In this document: piece by piece, positions 24,613 to 35,512 of the stretch
Layout of the letters: every line of letters starts with the position of its first letter
How positions within the stretch are numbered: the first letter of the stretch is position 1
Assembly (NCBI GenBank): GCA_022577435.1
Contig: JAKOON010000018.1
Location: 2,470,282-2,534,281, forward strand
Length of the DNA stretch: 64,000 bases
Source of the DNA: Embiotoca jacksoni
Taxonomy: Eukaryota; Chordata; Actinopteri; Embiotocidae
Reading direction: 5' to 3'
Position numbers and translations under genes: made by a program
The notes under the pieces: model-generated
Told to the model about the DNA's origin: nothing
The model's database searches: none
The model's input: only the letters and a program-made list of their open reading frames with translations

Positions 24613-24829
24613 CTTTCCCTGCTGTGTCAAGTCAAAATGTCAAGCGTGGAAAAGGTCGGCTATTTGTTCTAGAGGTTCAGGAGCAAGCCGAGCCAAGATT
24701 GTGCTGGAGAGAGCTTCATGCTACATGTCCACGTGTTTTTAGCCTCACTTGTGTTAAACTTTGCAGATGTCAGTGTTTGTTGGTTGGTCCAGATGTTGCA
24801 GACTAAAATATAAACCATTAAATGCATTC

Positions 24830-25265
24830 CCAATAATTTTCTATACATATTTCCAGGAGGATGAATTCCAATGACCTTAGCTCTAGCACCACTATGATTT
24901 CTATATTTGTGCTTCACTGGGAAATGCTGTATCTTGACAAATATTCGTTGGCTGCGGGAAACTTAACAATGGATGTTGAATGTCCTTAAAAAAAATTGAA
25001 TTGCTTTGGTGATTTTAACTTTTCATCTAAATCCATTGACAGTGCAACATTTAAATATACTGACCAGATATCTGCAAGAGGAATGTGATTCCATTCAGCC
25101 TCAGCTGAGGCATGTATGTACTGTAAGCACAGAAAGATGACCTGCTAAGTGACTGTTAGCGTGTTGGCATACTGATGTTAACAATAAGCTCAAAGTACTA
25201 GTGACCCTCAGGAGAGCCTTTCAGAGCTGCTGGCATGCAGACTGTTAGTGTTGTTCATACAACAG
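24830..25265 (+). repeat. Dispersed percomorph repeat 'R', near-complete diverged copy
   Basis: 'aggaggatgaattccaatga', 'tttggtgattttaactttt', 'attcagcctcagctgaggca', 'gttagcgtgttggcatactg' and 'tcagagctgctggcatgcag' occur in the order of the family. Short GTTAGC/CTGATGTTA text is shared with the 62.5-kb copy and CAGCCTC text with the 60.7-kb copy. Confidence 0.55.
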
Positions 25266-26144
25266 GGTTGTGTTCACATTCTAATCATCATTGATGGCTC
25301 TCAGTTGTAACATGAGAAGCTGTTTTTTTGTTGACTTCTTTGTGAAATCAAAAACTAGTTGGGCCGTACACTTCCAGTATCACTCTCAGATAAGGCCCAC
25401 AGTCACTTATGTTTTATAGACAATTATAAACCATTAATACTCACAATTTTTGGGTTGCCAGATTGTTGATAATCCATCTCCAGCATGATACTCTGCTTTC
25501 TTTTTGGCCAGCTAGTATAACTTACTCCAATTGTAGTTGTTAACAGATGTAAGGTCCCTTTTTTGTGTTAAATGCTTTTTCTTTACTTGTAAAAATTATA
25601 AGTTAATTATAATATTTTAAGACGTTTTTTTACTTTAATGCAGCGCATGTGAAATTCAGCTACTAATTATTTCAGAACTAAATTTGTTGAGATAAGTAAA
25701 CAATTCCTTTAATATTTAGTCAACTTGTCAATAATATAAATTACAGTTTATACATCCTACAAACGACAATATTCAATCACACATTTCTAAAGCGTTCATT
25801 AGTGAAAGACCAGATTTACCGTTATGTGATAACTTGGTTGAGTCGTGCCCAGAACAATCCATGTTACGTGGGTCCATGTTCAAGTTTTGCTGTGTTTAAA
25901 GGTTTTTTTCTCATCAAAGTAATCCGGACCACTCAGTGAAGCTGCTTCTTGGAAAATATCTTTGTTCTAAATACACAGAACAGCTTCTCTCAGCAGAGAA
26001 TACACAGGAGTTTAATGCCTGACTGTTTTTTTCAGAAAGTACCGTAGTTCATAGCTGCAACATGAGGACAAATCAGAAAAGTAGTAGAACTGAAACCCAA
26101 ATACGGTTTGAATTTTTCATATAATATTTTTTAAGTTGAATTTG
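25266..26144. other. Unassigned AT-rich DNA
   Basis: No gene or repeat recognised. Confidence 0.5.
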
Positions 26145-26301
26145 ATCTGTTCTTATGCATTTTATTTATTTTCTATATTTTTAAATGTTCCTTTATATGT
26201 GAAACACCGTGTAATTTTCCTGCTGTGAAGCACTTTGAGCTGCATTTCTTGTATGAAAGGTGCTATACAAATAAAGTTTATTATTGTTATTATTATTATC
26301 T
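26145..26301 (+). repeat. LINE/SINE 3' tail with ATT-rich end
   Basis: 'gaagcactttgagctgcatt', 'cttgtatgaaaggtgctat' and 'acaaataaagtttattattg' form the conserved 3' tail of a fish LINE group, followed by a (TTA)n-like run. The body upstream is not recognisable, consistent with 5' truncation. Confidence 0.65.
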
Positions 26302-26542
26302 ACTGTATATGAACACTTGCTATAAATAAACAAAAAACAGCCGGTATTGAGTTGCAGCAATTATATATTGTATACTAAACAGAAATGATTATGCACATAA
26401 TACAAATAGTTTGTGGGCTACAGTTGAGGTTTAGATCTGTTCAGAGTGAATAACAATTATAAGATGGTTTTACCTTAGCCCAGAATAATATATACTATAA
26501 ATCCCACTACACTTTCCTTGGACGAACCAGCAGCCTGCCCCC

Positions 26543-26640
26543 AGCAGAGCTTTTTTAGCAGTCTGAGCCATCTTAATGCAGTTAATCAGGACTGTTATTA
26601 ACTGCATTAAGGTGGGTCAGGCTCTGCTCCACACCTTTAC
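26543..26640. repeat. Long imperfect hairpin
   Basis: Inner arms 26563-26586 and 26597-26620 pair around a 10-nt loop. CTTAATGCAGTTAAT pairs perfectly with ATTAACTGCATTAAG. The next nine bases pair with two mismatches. AGCAGAGC farther left then pairs with GCTCTGCT on the right after a 12-nt one-sided bulge. Probably a short MITE. Confidence 0.75.
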
Positions 26641-26998
26641 ATTTCTTCCCAATAAAAACACTGCGTCTTTGTGCTTCTATCCTCCTTGACAACAGGTGTC
26701 ACGATCTTTACTGCCACACTTTAAAACGTGGTATTTAGAGACATGAGACTGCAGCGCGAGTCTTTTAACATTTTCTTTGATCTGTGTGGATATTTATAAA
26801 AGCTCAGCGAGAGGTTGTGTTTGGGCAATAACCGAAGAGAAAGACGCATCATCTGGATCTTAATAAGGTTTCCTACCAATTACATTTGCAGTAAATCTTC
26901 ATGGAAATTATTCATTTTGCCTGTTTGCTGGAAGACATCGGGAAGTCAAATGGGGGAATGGAGAGACAGTCTGCCTTATTGCAGAAATTGCTTAAGGT

Positions 26999-27002
<4 letters not shown>
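26641..27002. other. Unassigned DNA
   Basis: Nothing recognised. Confidence 0.5.

Positions 27003-27052
<50 letters not shown>
27003..27052. repeat. (AC)25 microsatellite
   Basis: Perfect dinucleotide run followed by a few ACT units. Confidence 0.98.
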
Positions 27053-27054
<2 letters not shown>

Positions 27055-28530
27055 CTACTATGGAATCGGTATTGTGTGTTTCTTCCCAGCACTCCTCTTG
27101 AGCCTTATCTACTTTGTCAGCCGGAACGGTTTTAGCAGTTCAACCTATCAGCTGCCTCTTTTTAACTCTAAATTGCAAGTTTTTGATAATCCCAAATCCT
27201 TTGATCAAAGGTTTGGTTTCATAATACTGATAGATATTCTGCTTCTCTGGACAGGCTAAGTGGTAGCTGTGTGCTTTATAGGAGGGGAGGCAGACACATA
27301 GCAGCACACAGAGATGCTCAGCAGCAAATGCACACTGATGTGAAGGAGAGGGAGGTACTACTTATTTATTTATTAAAGTCCTGCCTGTGGTTTGTGGGTG
27401 AACTGTCATCATCAGATCAGCCGTGGAATAACAACAATGCTGTACGTCTTGTGTATTTCTGTCATTTTGTGGTAGTTACTTGTTTGTTCTCTTACGTTTT
27501 AGCCTTTGATTGTTATGCACCACTACACCGAGACAAACTCCTTGTATGTGACAACTTACTTGGAAATAAATCTCATCTGATTTTGATGTCTGTTTTACAT
27601 TTTCTTGCTATGAATTCTTTAGATGTCTCTTTTAGCCCAAAATGTCATTTTTCCACCTTATTGATTTGTAACTGTTACTTATAATTAACAATATTTAACA
27701 TTTCACATATCTGAGGAATTTAAAAGACACATATCCAATGCATAGTCCAAAATGAAGGAGCAGAGGTTGAGAGGTTCTGCCTTTTAGGCCCTATTTTCAT
27801 TTGATAATGTGTGATCTGTATCTTGATGCTATGCAGACTCAGACTCCGTGGATGCCATGAACAAGGACGAGTGCTCTGCAGGAGGGTGTCGGGAGGCACA
27901 GTGTCAGGTTGTTCTGCAGATTTCCCATCAACCTGTCACTGGTTCATTGTTTGTTCCTCCTTGGACTTCTCCTATAATACCCTCAAAACTACTGACCAGC
28001 AGAATCCCACAAGCCTCGCTGTGTTAGAGACCCAGAACATTTCCTCTTGGATACAAGAACCAACTGTTTATTTTCCATCTAATACATGCCAGACCTTGAC
28101 ACGTGCCATTGCTATGAGATAATACGTTTTATTTGCTTCATTTGTGGATGTTCATAATGTTTTGGCTTAATGGTATACAGTATATAGTTTATACAGCTCA
28201 ATTGTAAGATTACTTCCTGAACAGTTTACAGCAGATTGATTTACAAACAGCTTACTTTTAAAATTAATAAATTGTATTGGTCTATTAACTTGAAGACCAC
28301 AAACAAACTGCTTGGAAGTGGACCAAGACTTTTTTCAAACTTTTTGGGGACATTCTGGCATATTTCCCCCAACGTGTAGTTGTCTAATCACCATATTGGC
28401 ACCAACATACAAGATTTTGTGTTGTATACCAGAATTTCACAGTAATGTGAAAATTGTTGCAAAATTTACTAATTCATTCCCCCAATGTAAAAAGCAGGTG
28501 TCGTAGTAGACAAATAGCTGCCTCCAGGAC
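27053..28530. other. Unassigned DNA
   Basis: Holds the longest repeat-free open frame in the window (137 codons, + strand, 27271-27684), which opens at a non-ATG codon, shows no domain and looks like a chance frame. 'ggccctattttcat' at about 27788 resembles the terminus of the 55.3-kb element but has no partner nearby. Confidence 0.45.
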
Positions 28531-29466
28531 TGTTGAGGTGGTGTTTGAACGGACCCTAATGCAGCACACAGAGCAGATGACTTGATATAACGATATGTTT
28601 ATTCTTAACACAGAACAGGTGAATAGTCCAGTGCGTGAGCACCGAACCAAGTCCAGAATGACTGTAAGCCAACAACAGTCACTACCGACCCGGGATCCTT
28701 CCGGGGTCGGTGTCAGACCTCGGGCAGAGTCCGGGGGAGGAGAAGGTCCCTGAGACCTGTGCAGGCTGGTGAAAGTTCCCCGTAATTCTCACCAAAACTG
28801 AGGCAGGCAGGTTCAAGGCGGCTAGTGAGCGCGTCCCCGCGCTCCATACCGGAGTAGGTCGGAGGGGCAGGTGGTCTCTGAGGACCAATGCTGAGCAGGG
28901 AGGCTCGTCACATGATGGGCTCCGAGGACCGATGCAGGACAGCGGCTGGGTCGACTGTGTGGTTTCTCGTGGACCCACATGGGATTGCCAAGACTCGTCT
29001 TCTTCGTGCAGGTGATCTCCGTAGATTGCCACTGGACAGCAGGTAAGTACCACAGGGTATCAGGGTATCAGGTTGGTAGCAACTGGTAGCAACTGCAGCA
29101 GACAGGAGACAGGCAGGGGGTCAGAACTGAGATTGCAGGAACGAGCAAACGGCCTTACTGGAAACTGCAGCGTGGAACCAGGTGATCTGACGGGACGGAC
29201 TGATGCAGGTGGAGTGCGGGACTGTTGTAGATATACTGCCAGGTGGTGATTACTGAAATGAAAACCAGCTGTGCCAGCTGATGGAGGTGTGGTAGTGGGA
29301 GGTGTCTGGAGGCGGGAAGTGGATGAATCCACACCCTCCAGACAGAGACCAGAACACAGAGCACATGAGACAAACACAAACTGGGAGAGAGACAGGACAC
29401 ATGAGGGAAAGGGTGATTGAGGAGAACAGAGGGAACAACACACAGGGACAGACGGGGATCCTGACA
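28531..29466 (-). mobile_element. Ty3/gypsy-like solo LTR, copy L1
   Basis: On the minus strand this 936-bp block starts TGTCAGGATCCCCGTCTGTC at 29466 and ends in CACCTCAACA at 28531. The AATAAA signal (minus, about 28605-28600) comes shortly before the 3' edge 'ctgtgtgctgcattagggtc', as in an LTR with a short U5. Related edges at 40.0 and 50.6 kb support the family. It is more GC-rich than its surroundings. Flanks (aggac left, aagat right) do not form an exact target duplication. The open frames inside have no known domain. No internal gag/pol lies beside it. Confidence 0.75.
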
Positions 29467-30420
29467 AAGATGATAAATTGTTTTGATTTTAATAACCCAT
29501 ATGATCTTTTGTCAGAAAACATCCATGTCAAATTCTATTTTGTCTTTAAAATCTCTATCAATGTGACAGACAGCCACCTTCCTTTGTCTTCAGCTAGAGC
29601 TGCCTTTTATTTTATCAAGCTAACTATTTTGACAGGATGCAAAATTATTGTGTCCCCGGGGTGATCCACGTGGCACCATAATGAGGTGCTGAAGTGTTTA
29701 GTAGCAGCGACTGAGCACAAGCAGGTAGAAATTAATTCATCAGCTGACAGGAAGGAGCACAGTACAATTCGTTTTATGCCTGGACTGCCCTCAGAGGCTG
29801 GATGCTGAGGGTTTATGGCAAGTCCAAACAGTCCATGTGTAATTTATGCCCCAGTGCTGACCCTTATCAGCCCCGTGATACCCACTTACCTCCTGGCAAC
29901 TATCACGAGCTAATTCAAACAAAGGCACTGTGTATTTATTTTCTCCCAGCAAATAACTCATACACATGGAGGAGTGTTTTGATTGAAGTTAGTATTGTCA
30001 AAGATTTATGGACATGTAATATGCCACTATAAATAAATATTTAATTGTGACCAAATACAGTCGTTAACATTTTGGACAGTTTATTTTCTTATAAATCTAC
30101 AGTGTTGAACAGTACTGAATAAATCATAATTATGAAATAAAAAAAAATAAAAGATAATTATTTAGTTTACAAAATGTGTTGTATATTTTACATTCTCAAA
30201 GTAGCCACTGTTTATCATGACGACAGCTTTGCACAATGTTGTCAATATTTCAACCAGCTTCATGAGTTCATCATTTCTTTCTACCTACTGCATCTGAGAC
30301 CTAACCAGGCTGCACCAACCGTCGCTCACAGCTTCAGTTTTCTTCTCTGTGATTACAGTCTGGGAAATCGGCTCGTATCAGCATCTGCACAGACACTCTG
30401 AAGGGCGGAACAATCAGCAA
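29467..30420. other. Unassigned DNA
   Basis: No gene recognised. The part at about 29700-29960 is repeat-free and of balanced composition, so it is a candidate for conserved noncoding sequence, but I have no alignment. Confidence 0.45.
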
Positions 30421-30439
30421 AAAGTGTCAGTGGTTAACC

Positions 30440-30680
30440 ACGTTTGTCCCGCCCCTCCTTCACTGTGATTGGACAGCTGGTGACAACAGTGACGAGCGCA
30501 GTGCTAACATTTTTAAAGTTTCGCTGACCGGAAAAAAAATCCCCGAACGTTCAGCGCAGAATAAACACTCAGCACCTCGTCAAGCTGCTGACATTCATTA
30601 AAACAATTTTAAAAATATGCTGTACTCAGTAAAAAAAAACTCTTTGGTGGACGCGGTAGGTAGTTGCAGCGGTGGCAGAG
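30440..30680. other. GC-richer block with promoter-like boxes
   Basis: 'tcccgcccc' (GC box, about 30447-30455) and 'tgattgg' (inverted CCAAT box, about 30466-30472) lie close together, followed by 'cgctgaccgg' and 'gtggacgcgg'. This could be a decayed promoter or part of a hAT-type repeat. No gene follows. Confidence 0.3.
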
Positions 30681-30907
30681 TGTTGGCTGGTTTTGGCAAA
30701 TGCTAATTGGTTAAGATTAACCCAAAGTCTACGCCCAGTAGGATGGAACAACTACAAACAATTCTCTGTGGAGGATGGACAGACCCAGATTTGTGGCGTG
30801 AAACTGAGTTCTAGTTCACACGGGGCTATCTGAGACCACCACTTTTGTGGTACCAAAGGATTGTTGGTCTCCAAAAAACAGTACTTTTTAGCCTCTGTTG
30901 TAATGGA

Positions 30908-31035
30908 TATTTTGGTAAGAACCACTCCACTAAGTAAAGAAAGACAACCATCCATCATTACTTTAAGACATGAAGGTTAATCAGTCCAACACCTTTTAAG
31001 AACTGTGGGAATTCCCTTGAGTGGAGCCACTTTTT
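30908..31035 (+). pseudogene. Tc1-like transposase 5' part, family T2 copy 2
   Basis: 'ccactaagtaaagaaagaca', 'catcattactttaagacatg' and 'aagaactgtgggaattccct' match the 5' part of the 21.7-kb copy. The match breaks at about 31035. Confidence 0.65.
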
Positions 31036-31327
31036 ATTGTATGTACCAGAATCAGGAAGTGTACCACAGATGATGTTATGATGTCATTACTCGACTGTCT
31101 GTCACCTTTTCAAACATAAACTAAACCAGCTGTCTCATCAGAAAGTTGGCAGATGGGGTTTGAAGACAGGTGAGAATGTGTCCTCCTTGTCTGTGCATCA
31201 GAAACACAACCAGCAGCGACATGAAGATGATGGCATAAGCCTGCTGGATATAAGCGAATTGAGTGGTGAATGCTGGCCAGCGGGGAAACGTCGGTTGGGG
31301 ATAGTACAGATCAATCATACGTCATTT
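31036..31327 (-). other. About 290-bp insert in a Tc1-like copy, with a TM-like open frame
   Basis: Interrupts co-linear Tc1 text. The minus strand has a 65-codon frame (31318-31121) starting MIDLYYPQPTF, then a hydrophobic stretch IIFMSLLVVFLM flanked by basic MHRQ, which looks like a membrane segment. I do not recognise the protein. No TIR or duplication was found. It could be a captured host sequence, another element, or chance. Confidence 0.35.
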
Positions 31328-31555
31328 GGAAGCGGCCCAAGAGTTCCCCTGCTGCAAAGGATGAGTTCATCAGAGTTAGCAGATTTAGAAATCAACAATT
31401 AACGGCCCCGTAGATTAGAGCCCACATCTGTCCCTCCCCAGAGTTCAAGCAGCTGACACATCTCAACATCAACTGTTCAGAGGAGACCGCATCAATCAGG
31501 CTTTCATGGTTGAACGGCTGCAATGGAACCATGACTAAGTGGCAACGAAATGATC
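31328..31555 (+). pseudogene. Tc1-like transposase middle part, family T2 copy 2
   Basis: Resumes with 'ggaagcggcccaagagttcc', 'aaggatgagttcatcagagt' and 'cacatctcaacatcaactgt', then 'gcatcaatcaggctttcatg'. Ends near 31555. The catalytic domain is absent. Confidence 0.65.
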
Positions 31556-31840
31556 AGTCAATATTACTGTCCCTACAGGGCTGCTTTCCCTCTTATGGTG
31601 ACATTTGTATTTTCTGTCATTTATGTTTTTGCCTCCACTGAGCTACATGTTTCCTCTGATCTTTTTGTCATCCATTACAACACTATCGTGGGAAAAGAAT
31701 ATGGATATCGGATGATTTTATGACATCCCATTTAAAAACATTTCAACTTGGCCGGTCACTATAGTAATAGAGACAAGGTCACATGCAACAAAGCTCCCAT
31801 CTGGACTGACAGTTTTTTGTTCTTTTTTGGGGGCAGAAGA

Positions 31841-31883
31841 GCAATTATTGAGATGGAAATTATGTTTCCATCTCAATAATTGC
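31841..31883. repeat. Perfect hairpin, 19-bp arms
   Basis: GCAATTATTGAGATGGAAA (31841-31859), 5-nt loop TTATG, and its exact reverse complement (31865-31883). It is bracketed by similar T-then-G runs at about 31824-31832 and 31891-31904. Confidence 0.95.
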
Positions 31884-32849
31884 ACAATTGTTTTTTTGGG
31901 GGGGCCAAAAGTTAAATAATGCACGACCTTCTTATTATTTCTGACATTTTTCTTTTTCAAATAACAATGTGGATACACATAGTGGGAGGAAACTTTTTAT
32001 AGTTTGTGTTGAGAGTAATGAAGTTTAGCTAAGCATAGTTAGCTACACTGAAGAGGCTAGAACTGTCAGGTAAATGCTAATTGAAGCTCACACTGATAAC
32101 CACTTTTATTACAAATACAAATTAATGACCTAAGACTTATTCTGTGATAACACCTCCTTTACCACAGAAACTTAATGCAATTTAAGGACAACAGTTTATT
32201 TCACCTCTTAATTGATTCTTTGTCGAGTTGCTTGGCCCTTTTTTAAGTAGCTTGCTTGTCACGTTACACATCCCAAGGATTTCTGATGCTTTTGGTTTAT
32301 TTCATCAGTCATGTGACCGCAAAAGACAATCTCTCTCCAGAGTGTCCCGCCAGCACAATGAAGCTCCCATAATTCTCGGCTCACATTTCAGACTGTTGAC
32401 AAAGAAGTTCACAGCTTCTGAGGCTCTTGAACGGAAATGTGAAAACACAGATGACATGAAAGAGGAGACACAGAGGACAAGTGTGAACACAATCCTGATC
32501 ACGATGGCGAGGAAATCCCTCGTGATTTACAGCTCAGTGCAGGAAGAGAAATGTGTTGCAGAAGAACATGATTTTCACCCCCTTTTTTTAAAATCAGGGT
32601 TACGACAGGGTCTCACACTGTGATCAGCTGTGACCAGTGTCCAAACACACAGACCTCCAGGCTGATGCATGAAAACTGGCACAACAGACACCAGAACCAC
32701 AGGAGGTAACACAGTCTGTTTGTTACTGTATGATGAACTGAAGTCTCCGTGATGCAAGTGGGTTCAAAAATGACAGAATTATTGACGAGCTGACTGAGGT
32801 GTGACACCTGTGACAGCCAGCTAGAACACACATCTCTTACTAAGCAACA
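31884..32849. other. Unassigned DNA
   Basis: No gene recognised. A 131-codon + frame at 32228-32623 has no domain I know and is probably chance. Confidence 0.45.
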
Positions 32850-33080
32850 CTAAGCAACCACAGTCAACTGGAATATGATTTATTGCTAAGAAAACTTGAT
32901 AACAATTTAAGTGGAACAATCTTCCTGTGTGTTTTAGCACTAATCCTTCGTCAGAATCATTTACAGAATGTGTAAAAAACCCACAATCCATATATGCTGC
33001 AAAGAGCTCTTAATCCATATCAGTTAACAAGTAAGAGCCGGAGAGCTTTACATTTGGCTCCTTGCTTCCTTCACTTGTTT
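32850..33080 (-). repeat. Penelope-like or similar retroelement end, copy P1
   Basis: On the minus strand 'CTGACGAAGGATTAGTGCTA' is followed by AAACACACAGG (32954-32924), the style of terminal sequence found in Penelope-like elements. A parallel sequence occurs at 36.05 kb. No reverse transcriptase is present nearby. Confidence 0.4.
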
Positions 33081-33317
33081 TGTCTCCGGACATCTTAACT
33101 CCTCACAGCTGGGATGTGAGAGAGACATGAAGAAAGACACGGAGAACAGGGGGAATGTGTCAAATTATTCTTGCACATCCAGCAGCATCATTTTAAGAGA
33201 AAAGCAGATAATCCTGATGTATACCACCTCAACTGTCAAATGTGTAGAAACATGAACGTAACAGTATTAAAGAAAGAAACACCTGAGAGCTGATGACTGC
33301 TTCTCCAATAGTGCTGA

Positions 33318-33844
33318 TTACAGAAATACATTACAGGCCATCACAGAATGTGGCTGACACTGAAAGACTTGCACAGTTTGAGGTGTTGCTGTCTCCAGAA
33401 GGCTTTTTTCATTCTGTATTCCCACTTTTCTTGAAGACTCATCCTTGATGTTAATGAGCTTAGAAACACTGCACTCTCCTGGACACGGTAACACTCCTTT
33501 AGGTTTATACTAAGAACACCATTCCTGACAGAGTTGCAAATCATTCTCTGATTTCACAGCAGCAGGTGCTCACCTTAGCTTCAGTTGGATCAGCTGACCA
33601 ATCAATAATGAGACTACCATTGAAAGGTTGATGATGTCTGATAAAACCTACTTCATGGGATAGATTGAGGATGTGGTTCCGCACTCTGTGCTCCTCTGGG
33701 ATCTTCCTCATCTTGTCCGAGATGGATTTCAATGATTGTTATATCCTCAGTGACGGCAGATCTCGATGAGTTTCTAGATGATCGGCTGGAGCATTCAGGA
33801 TAAGAGCAAGAGTCATTAATGGAATATAAAGTTTCCTGGGACAC
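33318..33844 (-). other. Possible spliced coding segment, unrecognised
   Basis: On the minus strand, a frame at about 33732-33574 (reading SISDKMRKIPEEHRVRNHIL then LSHEVGFIRHHQPFNGS) ends AAG at 33574, directly before GTGAGC, a good splice donor. 64 bp later an acceptor (TTCTTAG) precedes another open frame in the same phase (33509-33318, YKPKGVLPCPGECSVSKLIN onward, 63 codons to a TAA). Upstream in another frame a 63-codon open stretch (33844-33653, SQETLYSINDSCSYPECSS) follows a pyrimidine-rich tract ending TTTTGTAG. It is out of phase by one base, so either a frameshift or unrelated. No family recognised. It could be a gene fragment, a pseudogene, or coincidence. Confidence 0.25.
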
Positions 33845-33850
33845 TTAAAC

Positions 33851-34807
33851 TACAAAATAAAACTATGCAACAATATGAAATCTATAAAAAAAAAAAATAG
33901 ATGAGTACAAGAAATAAAAGTAAATAACTGGAAGAATTTAGCAAGAAAATCTTTTAAAAACTAAAATCATCACTCGTGTTTTTTTCTTGGTTTTATTTAA
34001 TTTTCTTACTTTGAAGTTACTGCACCATTCTTCGGTGGTTGGCCATCTATGTTTCCACAGGAGCTCTCATAACTACTTAAGAATCAACCCTCTTGTTCAG
34101 TACGCCTAGAAATTCTGTTCCAAAATGCATTGGTGACGAAAGGCTTTTTGGTTAGCTGCGACCGCAGAGTTCTGTTTTCCATATTTGTTATTTGAGCACC
34201 TTTGTCGGTTTGTGAGGAAGTGACAGCACACTGCTGCTGTGCAAAACTGATAGAAGTTTTCAAAGACCAACATCAAAAAAAAAATCAAAGAATAATGTTT
34301 AATGGCTAAGGTGGCCTATAATGGATTGGGAGGCCGTAGGCTGATGTTGAGCTGGCCGACTGCACAGCCATGTGGAACAGAAAGTGGCGATCGACGGCTG
34401 GAGAGGGTGATGGAAATATGCCCCACAGGGCTGTACAGCAGATGATGAAAAAATAATTGAAGAAACCTCAGGAAGAGCAACAGAGGCGGGACAGATCTGC
34501 ACTGGATGTGTTTACAGATGAGAGAGAAATGACAATATGGAGAGGCAAGAATCAAAGGCATGACTCACAGGAAGAGAGGCAAGAGAGTCTCTTCAAGATA
34601 AAAATTAATCCAGAGAGGGGGATAAATACAGTGTGGCAGAAGAGAGGCAGCTGCAGGTCATCGGGGTAACCGAGGTGAAGTCAGGTCAAACTGCTGCAGA
34701 GGAGTCTGCATCACAAAGTCAAACAATCTCCATATAATTCTGCTGCTTCCATCAACTCATGTAGTATGTTGACACATTATATGTATATGCTGTATGCATT
34801 TGCTTCA
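33851..34807. other. Unassigned DNA
   Basis: No gene recognised. Minus-strand open frames at 34106-34561 overlap in several frames without a domain. Confidence 0.45.
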
Positions 34808-35104
34808 GTAAGTTTTCACATTTTGCACACTTTATTGTATTATAGATTTCATTTTAAATGGAGAAATTTCCTCCGACCCCATTTTTGCTTTAATGACAGC
34901 AGCTCTCAGACTGCATGGATCCACAGGTTTGCTCAGAGCTGATAATCCATGTTATCTCAGCGTGATCTGACAATGTTCTGCAGAGCTTCCTGTCAGCAAT
35001 GTTTGGCTTTCTCAGCTTCTAGTGTTCTGTAAATGTTCAGTGGGGTTGAGGTCTGCTGGAGGAAAAGTCCATGACAGTCAGCGCTCCTTCGACATCTTCG
35101 GTCT
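34808..35104 (-). pseudogene. Tc1-like transposase C-terminal part, family T1 copy 2
   Basis: Minus strand. ADLNPTEHL near 35060-35035 is the third catalytic motif region of Tc1 transposases. After frameshifts, SLRAAVIKAKMGS near 34905-34865 resembles the C-terminus. The outer end has 'cattttgcacactttattg', the same end as copy 1 at 7.6 kb. The gene is split by the LTR at 35105. Confidence 0.75.
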
Positions 35105-35507
35105 TGTTGGAAAAATTACTCAGAGGCTTGGTTCAAAATCAAACATATCGGACATTTATTCTTGCAAGAAGGAGCAACTACATGCACCCTCAAAGAGAGG
35201 TGTCCAGCAGTGCTCCCCCCAGCAGTGCTCCACATCACTCCTCCGCAGGGCAGCTTTTATACAGTTGACAAACAGTTGACAGTCACCCCCATTCCCTTTG
35301 TATCTGCTTTCGTATGGTAATACTGAGTTGGCTGTAGGTCACAAGATAAGGACACAGGGGAGTCATCAATTAGATGCGGAAAGTAAAACAAAAAGGAATC
35401 ATTTGCAAATAAGAGAGAAAACAGAAACTCTCCGGAGCCTGCTTGACAAGAGGCTTTCCGGAGCCACAATGCAAACAAGAGGAAGAGACAAATATTTTTT
35501 TTCATCA
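35105..35507 (-). mobile_element. Retrovirus-like solo LTR with exact 5-bp target duplication
   Basis: A 403-bp LTR read on the minus strand: it begins TGATGAAAAAAAATATT at 35507 and ends TTTTTCCAACA at 35105. TATAAAAG lies at 35261-35254 and AATAAA at 35160-35155, in correct LTR order. It is flanked by GGTCT at 35100-35104 and 35508-35512, an exact 5-bp target-site duplication. It sits inside a Tc1-like transposase gene. No gag, pol or env remains, so it is a recombined solo LTR. Compact length and promoter layout suggest an endogenous retrovirus or a related LTR element; the family is not known. Confidence 0.85.
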
Positions 35508-35512
35508 GGTCT

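Noticed and set aside
27271..27684. 137-codon + frame with hydrophobic stretches
   Set aside because: Opens at a non-ATG codon, has no recognisable domain or clear splice signals, and its composition follows the AT-rich DNA around it.
28682..29531. Overlapping minus-strand frames of 81-135 codons
   Set aside because: They lie within or across the edge of the gypsy-like solo LTR, overlap one another in different frames and contain no gag/pol motif.
32228..32623. 131-codon + frame
   Set aside because: No domain, no evident start context, and no neighbouring exon-like frame in phase.
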